A stretch of 17,048 bases of DNA from Isotricha intestinalis (GCA_023807065.1 JAJJLU010004182.1:1-17048); one strand, 5' to 3'; positions 8,200 to 16,430 are shown, counted from the first letter of the stretch. Translations and numbers: made by a program. Notes: generated from the sequence alone by a model not told the origin.

Positions 8200-9015
8200 T
8201 TATAAATTATTTTGAAAATTAAATTTAATAGTTTTCTCTTCATTATTTGAAAAAATTATATTATAACTTTTATGACGGGAATTTTTTGTAGTTTGAGATA
8301 GATTTCTAGTGTCTTCATTTTCACTATCTAAACTATTTAAATCAATATTTGGTTTTGATTTTTTTTTTTTTTTTTTTATACTTTCTTGTCTAATTTCAGG
8401 AACTTCTTTCACTGAATAAAATTTTGATTTAAATTTATGATCAGCATTTTCTTTTATAATAACACTCTTCTGTCTTTTATAATTTTCTTTTTTTCTTTTT
8501 TTATTTGTAGAATAATTAATAAAAGTTTTTGCTAATTGTCTTAAAGAAAGAATATAATTTTTTTGAATTTCTATTGTTTTTTGTTTTTCTATTCTTATCA
8601 GTTTTTTTTTTTTCTTTTTTTCTTTAAAACTTTTTAATTTAAATTCAGAAATTTTTCTCTTTGATTTTATTTTTATTGATTCTAAATCTTTTGTAAATTC
8701 AAAAGCAAAAATTGCATTTTTTCTTTTAATATATTTTAAGTTTTCATTTTTTTTATTATTATTATTATTTTTTATATTCTTTGTTTCATCTTTTGAAGAA
8801 AAACTCATACATAAATTTTTTCCTCCATTTATTATTTTATCATCTAAAGTTATTTTAAAATTTTTTAAATGATATTGTGAATTTATTTCCTCTAATGGAA
8901 TACTATTTAACATTTTTAAATTTTTTTTTTCTTTTTTTTCAGTTTGTTCATTTGATATTAATAATAATAATTTTGTTCTTATTATATTTGCTTTTTTATT
9001 TTTCAAATCTGACAT
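8200..9015 (-). CDS. Lys/Asn-rich basic protein, function unknown
   Basis: A 271-residue protein that I do not recognise. It is strongly basic and low in complexity, with poly-Lys clusters at about 133-139 (KKKKKK), 172-176 (KKRKK) and 214-219, any of which could act as a nuclear localisation signal. An Asn run lies near residue 83. There is no signal peptide, membrane segment or Cys/His cluster. A Ser-rich acidic patch (DLNSLDSENEDTRNLSQ) near 225-241 could be phosphorylated. Its start codon is 79 nt from the start of the divergent BspA-like gene, suggesting a shared bidirectional promoter. The long uninterrupted frame in such AT-rich DNA supports a real gene, but no homology is evident by eye. 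Confidence 0.65.
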   Translation of the reverse strand: MSDLKNKKANIIRTKLLLLISNEQTEKKEKKNLKMLNSIPLEEINSQYHLKNFKITLDDKIINGGKNLCMSFSSKDETKNIKNNNNNKKNENLKYIKRKNAIFAFEFTKDLESIKIKSKRKISEFKLKSFKEKKKKKKLIRIEKQKTIEIQKNYILSLRQLAKTFINYSTNKKRKKENYKRQKSVIIKENADHKFKSKFYSVKEVPEIRQESIKKKKKKSKPNIDLNSLDSENEDTRNLSQTTKNSRHKSYNIIFSNNEEKTIKFNFQNNL

Positions 9016-9094
9016 TTTTTTTATTTTTTTTTAAATAAAAAAGATTTATTTTATTGTAAAATTAAGAAATAAAATAAATTTTTATTTGATTGAA

Positions 9095-10256
9095 ATGGGA
9101 AATGTAAATTTTAATATAAAATAATTTTAGTGTCAAGAACAATATGATAATTTAAAAAAAAATTATTTTGAATTTAAAGAAAAATTAAATACTGAATCAG
9201 AAAAAAACAATTCAGAAGATTTTTATAAATTTCAAAATACAGAAACAGAAACTTCGTTATTTCATTCACATAGACAAAAAGTAAATAAAAATAATATTTT
9301 AGTCATCATCAGATTTTTCTTCAAAATTAAGAAAGTATAATAATTATATTACAGCAAAATATTATTCAGAAGAAAATTTAGTTCAAATTTTAAATTGTTT
9401 TGAATTAAGTAAAAATACAATAAAAACAGAAGTTGGAATTAAGAATTTAAATGAAATAAAAGAATCATGTACTTTATATATAAATGGAATAAATAAAGAA
9501 TTTTGTTTAAAATATATTTTTAAAAAAAAAGAAAATAAAATAATATTAAAATTTAATAAACCTTTAATCAATGCAAATTACCTTTTTTGTTCATGTTCAT
9601 CATTAATAAAATTAGATTTATCAAATTTTAATTCTTCAAATATAATAAATATGAATTATATGTTTTCAAATTGTAATTCTTTAAAAGAAATATATTTAAA
9701 AAATTTTAATACAAATAATGTAACAGATATGAGAAATATGTTTGAAAATTGTTCTTCTTTAAAAATTATAGATTTAACAAATTTTAATACAAATAATGTT
9801 ATTGATATGAGTTGGATGTTTTGTAATTGTTCTTCTTTAATTAATTTAAATTTAAGTAATTTTATTACTGATAATGTAATTGATATGAGATGGATGTTTT
9901 GTTATTGTTCTTCTTTAAAAATATTAAATTTAAACTCTTTTAATACTCAAAATGTTAAAAATATGAGTTTTATGTTTTCTAATTGTTCAAATTTAATTTC
10001 TCTATATGTAAATAATTTTAATACTAATAATGTTTTAAATATGAGTAATATGTTTTATAATTGTTCTTCTTTGAAAAGTTTAGATTTATCTAATTTTTAT
10101 ACTTTTAATGTTATTAATATGAATGATATGTTTAGAAAATGTAGTTCATTAATGTTTTTAGATTTGTCAAATTTTACTTACAAAAAAGTTAAAGATAAAG
10201 GCTATTCAATTTCAGATTTTCATAAAGGATGTGATATAATCACGAATGAAATATAA
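9095..10256 (+). CDS. BspA/DUF285 repeat protein with MGNC lipidation signal, three exons
   Basis: A 370-residue protein assembled from exons 9095-9103, 9131-9280 and 9303-10256. The introns, 9104-9130 (27 nt) and 9281-9302 (22 nt), both start GTAAAT, end TTTTAG and keep the frame exactly. Exon 1 encodes only MGN and exon 2 starts with Cys, so the mature N-terminus is MGNC, a classic N-myristoylation (Gly2) plus palmitoylation (Cys4) signal. The middle (about 54-146) is polar. Residues 147-354 are eight consecutive 26-residue DUF285 repeats of the type MFxNCSSLxxLDLSNFNTxNVxxM; the eighth is degenerate. Such repeats occur in Mycoplasma and gut bacteria and in anaerobic protists, usually as surface or adhesion proteins. 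Here there is no signal peptide, so an inner membrane-face location is predicted. Any function, such as ligand binding, is inference. Confidence 0.85.
9582..10205 (+). repeat. Eight tandem 78-bp units (DUF285 repeats)
   Basis: The units repeat with an exact 78-bp period, starting at 9582, 9660, 9738 and so on to 10128, with no indels. Each encodes one 26-residue repeat beginning Met/Leu-Phe and carrying C-SSL and NF-T-NV signatures. Unit 1 begins LF and unit 8 loses the NVxxM end. The units differ in many bases, so this is an old expansion held to a strict length rather than a recent duplication. Confidence 0.88.
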
Positions 10257-10336
10257 ATTTATATATTTAGATTATATATTATTTATTATTAAATATAAGT
10301 AATTATTTAAATTAAAATACTTAAAAAAAGAAAAAA

Positions 10337-11224
10337 ATGAATTTTCTTTTCACATTTCTATTTCTCCTTTTTCCAATTATAAATTCATCAGAAACTAATG
10401 AAAAAATAATAACTCCATCTCCGCAGAAACCATCAAATTCATCATTTTACATATTATATCAATCATTTATATTTAACAGTGGATGGTCAGTTTGGTCAAA
10501 AGAAAATCAAATAAATGGATTATTTAATATTCCAATATTAACATTTAGAATAATATCAAAAATAAATATAAAGTATAGAGCATATAAACCTAATTTTTGG
10601 TCGAATTGGATTCAAAATGGAAATACAATTTTTGGTGAATTTGAAGGAGGCTTTTTAAAAGGAATTCAAATTAAAATAAATGAAAATGATATTGATAATG
10701 AACAATATATTCCTTATTATAGAGTACATAATCCAAACAATGATAAATGGTTAGATTGGAATATTAACGGTGATACAGCAGGTAATTTAAGTTCTAGTTT
10801 TTTAGGTTTTGATCAAATGCAAATTTTATTTATTGAAAAAAAAGATATTTATTATAAAGTTAAAGATAAATTTAATGAATGGTCTGATTGGGTATTAAAT
10901 AATGAAATATGTGGTAATCTAAAAGATGAAATTTATGGAATTATTATTCATGTTGAAAATCAAAATTTTAAAGATTTAAGTTATGATGTTTACTTTAGTA
11001 ATAATTTTATTAATTGTAAAAACGGAGAAAAATGTGAAAACAAAAATAATAATAATGAATATTTAAAAAAAATTCAAATGGTAAACAAGAAAAAGAATAA
11101 TTTTAATTCTTCTTTTCAGTTTAGAATTTATATTCAAAATCACAATTGGACTAATTGGACTTCTTATGATATTGAATTAGGAAGTCAAAATGGATTTACT
11201 GCAATTCAAATTAAATTAAATTAA
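10337..11224 (+). CDS. Secreted ChW-repeat protein
   Basis: A 295-residue protein with a clear signal peptide (hydrophobic residues 2-16, likely cut near residue 17-18) and no later membrane segment, so it is predicted to be secreted or luminal. It contains about five repeats resembling the clostridial hydrophobic-with-conserved-Trp (ChW) repeat: Y/F-R-x-H/Y...W-x2-W-x3-G...G...I-x-I. They lie at about 37-76, 79-115, 128-166, 172-206 and 262-294. The best are repeat 2 (FWSNWIQNG...GFLKGIQIKI) and repeat 5 (NWTNWTSYDIELGSQNG). ChW repeats are known mainly from Clostridia and some actinobacteria, as cell-surface modules. Their presence in a eukaryotic gene with local codon usage suggests old gene transfer or convergence. 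CKNGEKC at 227-233 may form a disulphide. The carbohydrate or peptidoglycan-binding role is inference. Confidence 0.8.
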   Translation: MNFLFTFLFLLFPIINSSETNEKIITPSPQKPSNSSFYILYQSFIFNSGWSVWSKENQINGLFNIPILTFRIISKINIKYRAYKPNFWSNWIQNGNTIFGEFEGGFLKGIQIKINENDIDNEQYIPYYRVHNPNNDKWLDWNINGDTAGNLSSSFLGFDQMQILFIEKKDIYYKVKDKFNEWSDWVLNNEICGNLKDEIYGIIIHVENQNFKDLSYDVYFSNNFINCKNGEKCENKNNNNEYLKKIQMVNKKKNNFNSSFQFRIYIQNHNWTNWTSYDIELGSQNGFTAIQIKLN

Positions 11225-11294
11225 AAATAAATATTTTATTAGTTTTCTATAAAATATAAAAGAAATTAATTTATGTTTTATTTTATAATTAATT

Positions 11295-12146
11295 ATGAAA
11301 GAAATTGAAGAAAGTGAAATTTTAAGTAATTCAAATTTAAATTTTGAATTAAATAAAAACAGTAAAAAAAAGGAAAAAAATAAAGAAAATGAAAAAGAAA
11401 AAATTTTAGAAAAACAATTAAAATTAAATAACTTTTATTTTTTCAATGAAGGAATAATTCAATTAAAAATAATAATATTAGGAGATTTAAAAGTAGGAAA
11501 AACAACATTTTTTAAAAAAATTAAGGAATATTTAAATTTAACAAAACCACAAAATAATCAAAATCATAATACAGAAGATAGTTATTTATCAGAATTAGTA
11601 AAAATAGGAAATCATTATATTAATTTAGAAATATTTGATTCTCCAAATCAAGAAGAATATTTTTTTTTAATAGAAAATTTAATAAAAAAGGCAAATGGAA
11701 TTTTTTTATTATATGATATAACAAAAATTCAATCTTTTAAAAATTTAAAAAACTGGATTATTAATTTAAAAGAATTAATTGATTTAGAAAAAATTCCTGT
11801 TGTTTTTATTGGAAATAAATCTGATAAAGAAAATGAAAGATTAATTTCTCTTATTGATATTGTTGAATTAATTCAAAAATTAAATTCTTCTTTTTTAGAA
11901 ATTTCTTCTTTTAATATTAAACATATAAAAAATGCTATGGAAATTATTATTGGAAATATTTTTAATAAAATTAAAAAAGTAAAAAAAAATGGAAATGAAA
12001 TTTTAAAAAAAGAAAATTCCCAAAATTTTTTTCCCGATATTTCTTATAAATTAAGCTCTGAAAAAATTTATATTGAAAGGGATAAAGATAGTTTAATTCC
12101 TGTTTTACATAAAGAAGATTTTACTTATAATCATTTTTCTTGTTGA
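11295..12146 (+). CDS. Rab-like small GTPase with altered switch II
   Basis: A 283-residue protein: a 55-residue Lys/Glu/Asn-rich extension, then a Ras-superfamily G domain (about 56-225) and a 55-residue tail. Visible motifs are P-loop GDLKVGKT (63-70), probable switch I Thr93, G3 FDSPNQEE (114-121), G4 NKSD (174-177) and G5 EISS (202-205). These resemble Rab proteins (WDTAGQE, NKxD, ETSA). Unusually, the DxxG glycine that senses the GTP gamma-phosphate is Asn118, while the following Gln119 is kept. Hydrolysis or switching may therefore be abnormal. The chain ends HFSC, a single terminal Cys rather than CC, CxC or CaaX, so prenylation is possible but atypical. It would act on a membrane-trafficking step; which one cannot be told. 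This is the only gene here ending in TGA. Confidence 0.85.
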   Translation: MKEIEESEILSNSNLNFELNKNSKKKEKNKENEKEKILEKQLKLNNFYFFNEGIIQLKIIILGDLKVGKTTFFKKIKEYLNLTKPQNNQNHNTEDSYLSELVKIGNHYINLEIFDSPNQEEYFFLIENLIKKANGIFLLYDITKIQSFKNLKNWIINLKELIDLEKIPVVFIGNKSDKENERLISLIDIVELIQKLNSSFLEISSFNIKHIKNAMEIIIGNIFNKIKKVKKNGNEILKKENSQNFFPDISYKLSSEKIYIERDKDSLIPVLHKEDFTYNHFSC

Positions 12147-12377
12147 TTAAAAGAAATTGCTCATTAAAAAGATATTTATTAAGTTATTTATTTCAATAAT
12201 AATTTGATATTTAAAATATTTTTTTATTGATTTTTATTTATAAAGGAAATGTAAAATATATTTATCATTTAATTTTGTTTAGTAAAATTATCTGAGGAAA
12301 TTAATGTTTTTTAAATAATTATTTCAAGTAAATATTTTAAAAAATTTTTCAATAAAGTTTAAATTAATATAGATTAA

Positions 12378-12690
12378 ATGATGATTAATTATTATTAATT
12401 TGGAAGAAGAAGGAACAACTACTTTAAAATTAATTTATTTTCAAAAAAAGAAATATTTAAAACAATTGATAATGAATTTATTGTTGGAATAAATATAAAT
12501 GGAAATAAAACAGTATATTAGGAGGATTATAGTAAAGATAGAAGAATATATCATACTTATAATTATGAATAAATTTAAGAAATTGAAGGTGCTCATCATT
12601 ATGATATATTAAAGGATTTATAAAAAATGGTGTAATTGTTTCTTTTTTTGAAGATAATACTTTTTTATTTGAAGTTAATGATTAATTTTT
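12378..12690 (+). pseudogene. Probable decayed protein-coding gene, family unknown
   Basis: From ATG 12378 one frame reads like a protein (for example NEFIVGININGNKTVY and RRIYHTYNYE, then EIEGAHHYDILK) but is broken by TAA 12396, TAG 12519, TAA 12570 and TAA 12576. After a shift near 12601-12625 it continues as GFIKNGVIVSFFEDNTFLFEVND to about 12685. Stop density is lower than in true intergenic DNA here, and G/C content is higher. Every stop in the first frame is TAA or TAG, at places where Gln would fit, and that part contains no CAA. This is what CAA-to-TAA decay would give; a fragment from a TAR=Gln organism is the other reading. I do not recognise the family. Confidence 0.45.
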
Positions 12691-12767
12691 TTTTTTCTAA
12701 TGAATATATAAATATTAATATTATGAATTTTTAAATATTTTTAGATTATGATTTTATAAATAAAAAT

Positions 12768-14264
12768 ATGAAATTTATTTTTTTCCTAATATATCTTTTT
12801 CAAATATCAAAATCAGAAATATCAGAAATTGAAATAACAGAAAATAATTACATTCAGCATATTCAAATATGTTTAACACAGGAAAATCAATGTTTTAATA
12901 CAATAGTAGATATAAATTCACTTTATACTTGGATTCCTGGTTCAGAAAATAAAATAAATTTTCAAAAAGTTTTCTACGAAAAATCTTCTGATATAAATAT
13001 AATAAATGATAATATAACAGTAATGTATGAAGACAATAAAAGAAAAATAAATGGGAAAATTCTTTCATCAAAATGTTTAATTGCAAATAATAATTTCAAT
13101 AATTTTAATTTTATTAATGTTTATTCAACAGAATATATTTATGATAAAAAACTTGAAGGTTATTTTGGTTTAGGTTATCCTTTTACAAATGAAGGAAAAG
13201 TTTATTCTTCTTTAATGAATTTTGAAAAAAATAATTATATTAATAAAAAAGTTTTTTCTATTTATTATAAAGAAAATAAAGGGAAATTATTATTAGGAAG
13301 AATTCCAAACGAAATTAATAACGATAATAAAAATTTTGGTTTTTGTAATATTGAAAATAATTTTAAAAATGATTTTGGAATTTGGTTTTGTCAAATTAAA
13401 GGATTAATTTTAGGAAAAACTATGAAAGATACAATAATTGATTTTGAAGATAATAATAATAAAATTAGATTTGATTATAATTTAAATAAAACACTTTTTC
13501 CAATAAATTATATTTTAAAAATAGAACAAATTTATTTTCATAATTTAATTGAAAAGGGAGATTGTAATTTTGGAGTAAAAAAAAATTATTTTACTTTTAC
13601 TTGTTCAGAAAATAATTATAATGAATTAACAGATTTAACTTTATTATTAAATAATAATATTGGATTATTTATTTCTAAAAATGATTTATTTATTTATGAT
13701 GAAATTGATAAAGAATATGAATTTATATTTTATTCAAAAGATGGAGTTAATGATTTTAGTCTTGGAAGTGATTTATTAAAAAAATATTATATGGTTTTTA
13801 ATATGGATGATAATCAAATTGGATTTTATAATAATCAAAATAAATTGATTAATTTTAATAATGAAGAAGAAGAAAGAAAAAAAGAAGAAGAAGAAAAAAA
13901 GAAAAAAGAAGAAGAAGAAAAAAAGAAAAAAGAAGAAGAAGAAAAAAGAAAAAAAGAATATGAAGAAGAAAGAAAAAAAGAAGAAGAAGAAAAAAAGAAA
14001 AAAGAAGAAGAAGAAAAAAGAAAAAAAGAAGAAGAAGAAAAAAAAAAAGATAATCCTATTAATCCAAATAATAATGATAAAAAGAATGACAAAAATAATG
14101 ATGGTGGTTTTAGTTTTGGGAAATTTATTTTAATAATATTTATTTTTATTATTTTATTTATTGGGTTTAGATATTATAAAAGAAAAAAAAGTTCATCTGG
14201 ATATTATTATAAAGCTGCTAATGAATTATTTAATTCAGGTATTCAATTAGAAGACCAAGATTAA
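12768..14264 (+). CDS. Membrane-anchored pepsin-like (A1) protein, catalytic motifs lost
   Basis: A 498-residue type I membrane protein. It has a signal peptide (1-16), an aspartic-protease-like region (about 25-360), a Glu/Lys stalk (365-427), a polar Asn-rich linker, a membrane segment (451-468, FILIIFIFIILFIGF), a basic stop-transfer KRKK and a cytosolic tail of about 25 residues. The pepsin fold is suggested by YIQHIQICLTQENQCF then VDINSLYTWIPG (normally DTGSxxxW), GYFGLGYPF, and SLGSDLLKKYYMVFN then IGFYN near the end of the domain. The first DTG is DIN (D48) and the likely second is DYN (D236). The flap Tyr-Gly is not clear. So it is probably a pseudoprotease, perhaps a binding or surface protein. 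The EEEEKKKK periodic stalk fits a single alpha-helix. The fold assignment is by motif only. Confidence 0.78.
   Translation: MKFIFFLIYLFQISKSEISEIEITENNYIQHIQICLTQENQCFNTIVDINSLYTWIPGSENKINFQKVFYEKSSDINIINDNITVMYEDNKRKINGKILSSKCLIANNNFNNFNFINVYSTEYIYDKKLEGYFGLGYPFTNEGKVYSSLMNFEKNNYINKKVFSIYYKENKGKLLLGRIPNEINNDNKNFGFCNIENNFKNDFGIWFCQIKGLILGKTMKDTIIDFEDNNNKIRFDYNLNKTLFPINYILKIEQIYFHNLIEKGDCNFGVKKNYFTFTCSENNYNELTDLTLLLNNNIGLFISKNDLFIYDEIDKEYEFIFYSKDGVNDFSLGSDLLKKYYMVFNMDDNQIGFYNNQNKLINFNNEEEERKKEEEEKKKKEEEEKKKKEEEEKRKKEYEEERKKEEEEKKKKEEEEKRKKEEEEKKKDNPINPNNNDKKNDKNNDGGFSFGKFILIIFIFIILFIGFRYYKRKKSSSGYYYKAANELFNSGIQLEDQD
13863..14050 (+). repeat. 188-bp almost pure purine tract coding for the E/K stalk
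   Basis: The plus strand is purine-only over this tract except at 13959-13961 (within a TAT). It is built of roughly 24-nt units of GAA and AAA/AAG encoding EEEEKKKK-type octads, with some units having KRKK. The repeat makes a long low-complexity open frame on the opposite strand too, which is not a gene. Such purine/pyrimidine mirror tracts can form triplex DNA and vary in length by slippage. Confidence 0.9.
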
Positions 14265-14395
14265 AATTAAATTAATTAATATTTTGAAATTATTTTTTAA
14301 AATAATTTAAAAATTAATGAAATAATAAAAACATTGATTTATTAATAAAATATAATATATAAAAAATTAAATACAAAAATAAAACAACTCAAAAA

Positions 14396-14719
14396 ATGGA
14401 AACAGAAAATTTAAATTCAAGTGATACTTTAAAAACTATTTCAACAATAGATACAAATATAAGTTATATTTCTCCTTTAGATAATACTTTAGTAACTTTA
14501 TCAGATAATAAAAGACAAATAAGAAAAGTTTCTTTTGATTCATCAATTAATATTATTGAAATAAAAAATTTAAAAAAATTTAATTTACAAAATAGTGTGA
14601 GTAAAGAAGAAATTTATTACAATTTAAAAACTGTCAGAAAAAAAATTACTGATGAAAAAAAAGATTTTGAACTTTTTGAGTTAAATAATAAATCTTGTAT
14701 TCAATGTAATATTTTTTAA
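14396..14719 (+). CDS. Small protein with PP1-docking motif and CaaX box
   Basis: A 107-residue protein without a recognised fold. Residues 43-47 are RKVSF, a near-perfect protein phosphatase 1 docking (RVxF) motif, followed by acidic/hydrophobic residues. The chain ends CIQCNIF. The last four residues, CNIF, fit a CaaX box (X = Phe favours geranylgeranylation), and C101 could be palmitoylated. The N-terminal 40 residues are Ser/Thr-rich and probably disordered. Together these suggest a membrane-tethered regulator or targeting subunit of PP1. Both motifs are short, so this is a reasoned inference. It starts 131 nt after the pepsin-like gene on the same strand, in the context CAAAAAATGG, which supports the start. 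No introns are seen. Confidence 0.72.
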   Translation: METENLNSSDTLKTISTIDTNISYISPLDNTLVTLSDNKRQIRKVSFDSSINIIEIKNLKKFNLQNSVSKEEIYYNLKTVRKKITDEKKDFELFELNNKSCIQCNIF

Positions 14720-15098
14720 AAATTTTTACAAAGTTTTTCATTATTAATAAATATTTATTATCTTATGAATTTTATATTGTAAATTTTATTGCTATAAATG
14801 TTTGGAAATGAGTTAGAGTTTTAAAATTGTTTATTATTTAGAAAAAAATATTATTATTATTATAAAATAAATATAGTTTTAAATGCTCATAAAATATCTA
14901 TGAACATTTCTTTGGAAATAATTTTTTTACAAATTATAAAATAAATTGTTTTTTAATTTATTTTTTCTATGTTATTTAAATTAATTTGTTTAATACTTTT
15001 AAACTAAAAAATTCTTATTTTTAGGTATAATTTTTAAAATAAAAAATAATCTTATTTTATTAAATTTTTAAAATAATTTTTATTTTAATATATTAAAA
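14720..15098. other. Intergenic spacer
   Basis: This is the 3' flank of the small CaaX protein gene and the 5' flank of the nucleoside hydrolase gene. I see no coding frame, RNA gene or notable repeat in it. It is nearly pure A/T just before the ATG at 15099. Confidence 0.5.
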
Positions 15099-16430
15099 AT
15101 GGGTTCAAAACAAAAAAATTCCAATAAAAAAGAAAAACCAAAAAAATTATTAGATATAGTATATTTAGATGTACCAAACACAGAAAATTATAAATTTAAA
15201 AATAGAAAAGTACAATTTTATACTGAACAATGTGAAATATCACCTGAAGAACTTTCAAAAATAAATTCAATTAATAGTACAAAAGTAAATCCTATAGAAA
15301 TTCCAATAAAAGAAAGTCCAGTTAAAGTTATAATAGATACAGATATTGGGACAGATTTAGATGATGGATTAGCATTATTATATGCTCTTCATAATAAAAA
15401 TATAGAAATATTAGGTATAACAACAAATTATGGTCCAACAAAACTTAGAGCAGCAATAGTTTCAAAAATATGTGAAGCATATTGGAAAAATAATCCAAAT
15501 TCAAAAAAATTTCCAATTGTTCCAGGATGCTCTTTTCCAATGGGAACTCATAGAAATTTTTTTTTTGCAGGAAATGAAGGAGTTGGTATATTTAAAGATG
15601 AAAATGAAATATTAAATATTGCAGGTGATTGGTTTAAATATGATAAAAATAAAATATATAAGAATGATGCTTCTGATTTTATTATTAAAATGTGTTCAGA
15701 AAATAAAGATTTAACATTAATATCAATTGGAATTCCTACAAATATTGGAAATGCATTAAAAATAAATCCAAAAATTGCATATCAAATAAAAGAAATTGTG
15801 ATTATGGGAGTAGGTTCATATTTAACTCAATTACATAAACATAAATTTATAAAATATTCATTAAATTGGGATAATAAAATTGAAGATGATCCTCCATTTG
15901 AATTACCAAAAAATGAAAAAGAAGCAAATAATTTTTTATTTGAAGGAAAAAGAACAATTTTATTTCCAAATCATAATTTATCAGGAGATACTTTAGCATC
16001 TAAAATAATATTTGACACAAAAGATTTAAATATTAGAATAATTCCTCATTATGTAACTTCACAATTTTGGTTAAAAGGAGAAGCAATTGAATTTTTAAAG
16101 GAAAAAGCAAAAAATTTTGATGAAGATATGAAAAATAATAAAATTCAAAGTTCATCTTATGTTGGAAAATTATTAGAAGGGTGGTTTTATGTTAGAAGAG
16201 GAAATAGAGATGGACAATGCCCTCATGATCCTTTAACAATATATGAAGCTATTTATGGAGGAAATGATTCAAAAGTTATTTATATATCTGGAACTTTAAT
16301 TATTCATGAATGGGCTGCTTATTCTACTTTTATTCCTCATGAAAATGGAAAACATTTATTAGGAATTGATGCTAAAAATATACAAGAATATTTAGAACAT
16401 TTAAGTCAAGTACTTATGAAAGATGATTAA
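15099..16430 (+). CDS. Inosine-uridine-preferring nucleoside hydrolase family protein
   Basis: Enzymes of this family hydrolyse the N-glycosidic bond of ribonucleosides to free base and ribose, feeding purine and pyrimidine salvage. The signature DTDIGTDLDD is at residues 80-89 (the aspartates that hold Ca2+ and the ribose). ITTNYG is at 107-112, the IGIPTNIGNAL and VIMGVGS segments of the core follow at about 210-240, NHNLSGD at 291-297 replaces the usual EFN...D loop, and PHDPL (H376, D377) is the C-terminal active-site pair. All key acidic residues appear present, so it is probably active. Its 443 residues exceed the usual 310-350, mostly through a basic 75-residue N-terminal extension. 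MGSKQKN at the start is at best a weak myristoylation signal. The substrate cannot be told. No introns are evident. Confidence 0.9.
   Translation: MGSKQKNSNKKEKPKKLLDIVYLDVPNTENYKFKNRKVQFYTEQCEISPEELSKINSINSTKVNPIEIPIKESPVKVIIDTDIGTDLDDGLALLYALHNKNIEILGITTNYGPTKLRAAIVSKICEAYWKNNPNSKKFPIVPGCSFPMGTHRNFFFAGNEGVGIFKDENEILNIAGDWFKYDKNKIYKNDASDFIIKMCSENKDLTLISIGIPTNIGNALKINPKIAYQIKEIVIMGVGSYLTQLHKHKFIKYSLNWDNKIEDDPPFELPKNEKEANNFLFEGKRTILFPNHNLSGDTLASKIIFDTKDLNIRIIPHYVTSQFWLKGEAIEFLKEKAKNFDEDMKNNKIQSSSYVGKLLEGWFYVRRGNRDGQCPHDPLTIYEAIYGGNDSKVIYISGTLIIHEWAAYSTFIPHENGKHLLGIDAKNIQEYLEHLSQVLMKDD

Noticed and set aside
9383..9571. A 62-codon minus-strand open frame with hydrophobic protein
   Set aside because: It is antisense to exon 3 of the DUF285 gene, whose frame and introns fit precisely.
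12895..13086. A 63-codon minus-strand open frame inside the pepsin-like gene
   Set aside because: It is wholly antisense to a convincing gene and rich in Leu, Tyr and Phe as expected from complementing Lys/Asn codons.
13835..14133. Open frames on both strands over the E/K-rich tract
   Set aside because: They arise from the purine-only repeat, encode only poly-Ser/Phe or poly-Lys, and lie inside the pepsin-like gene.
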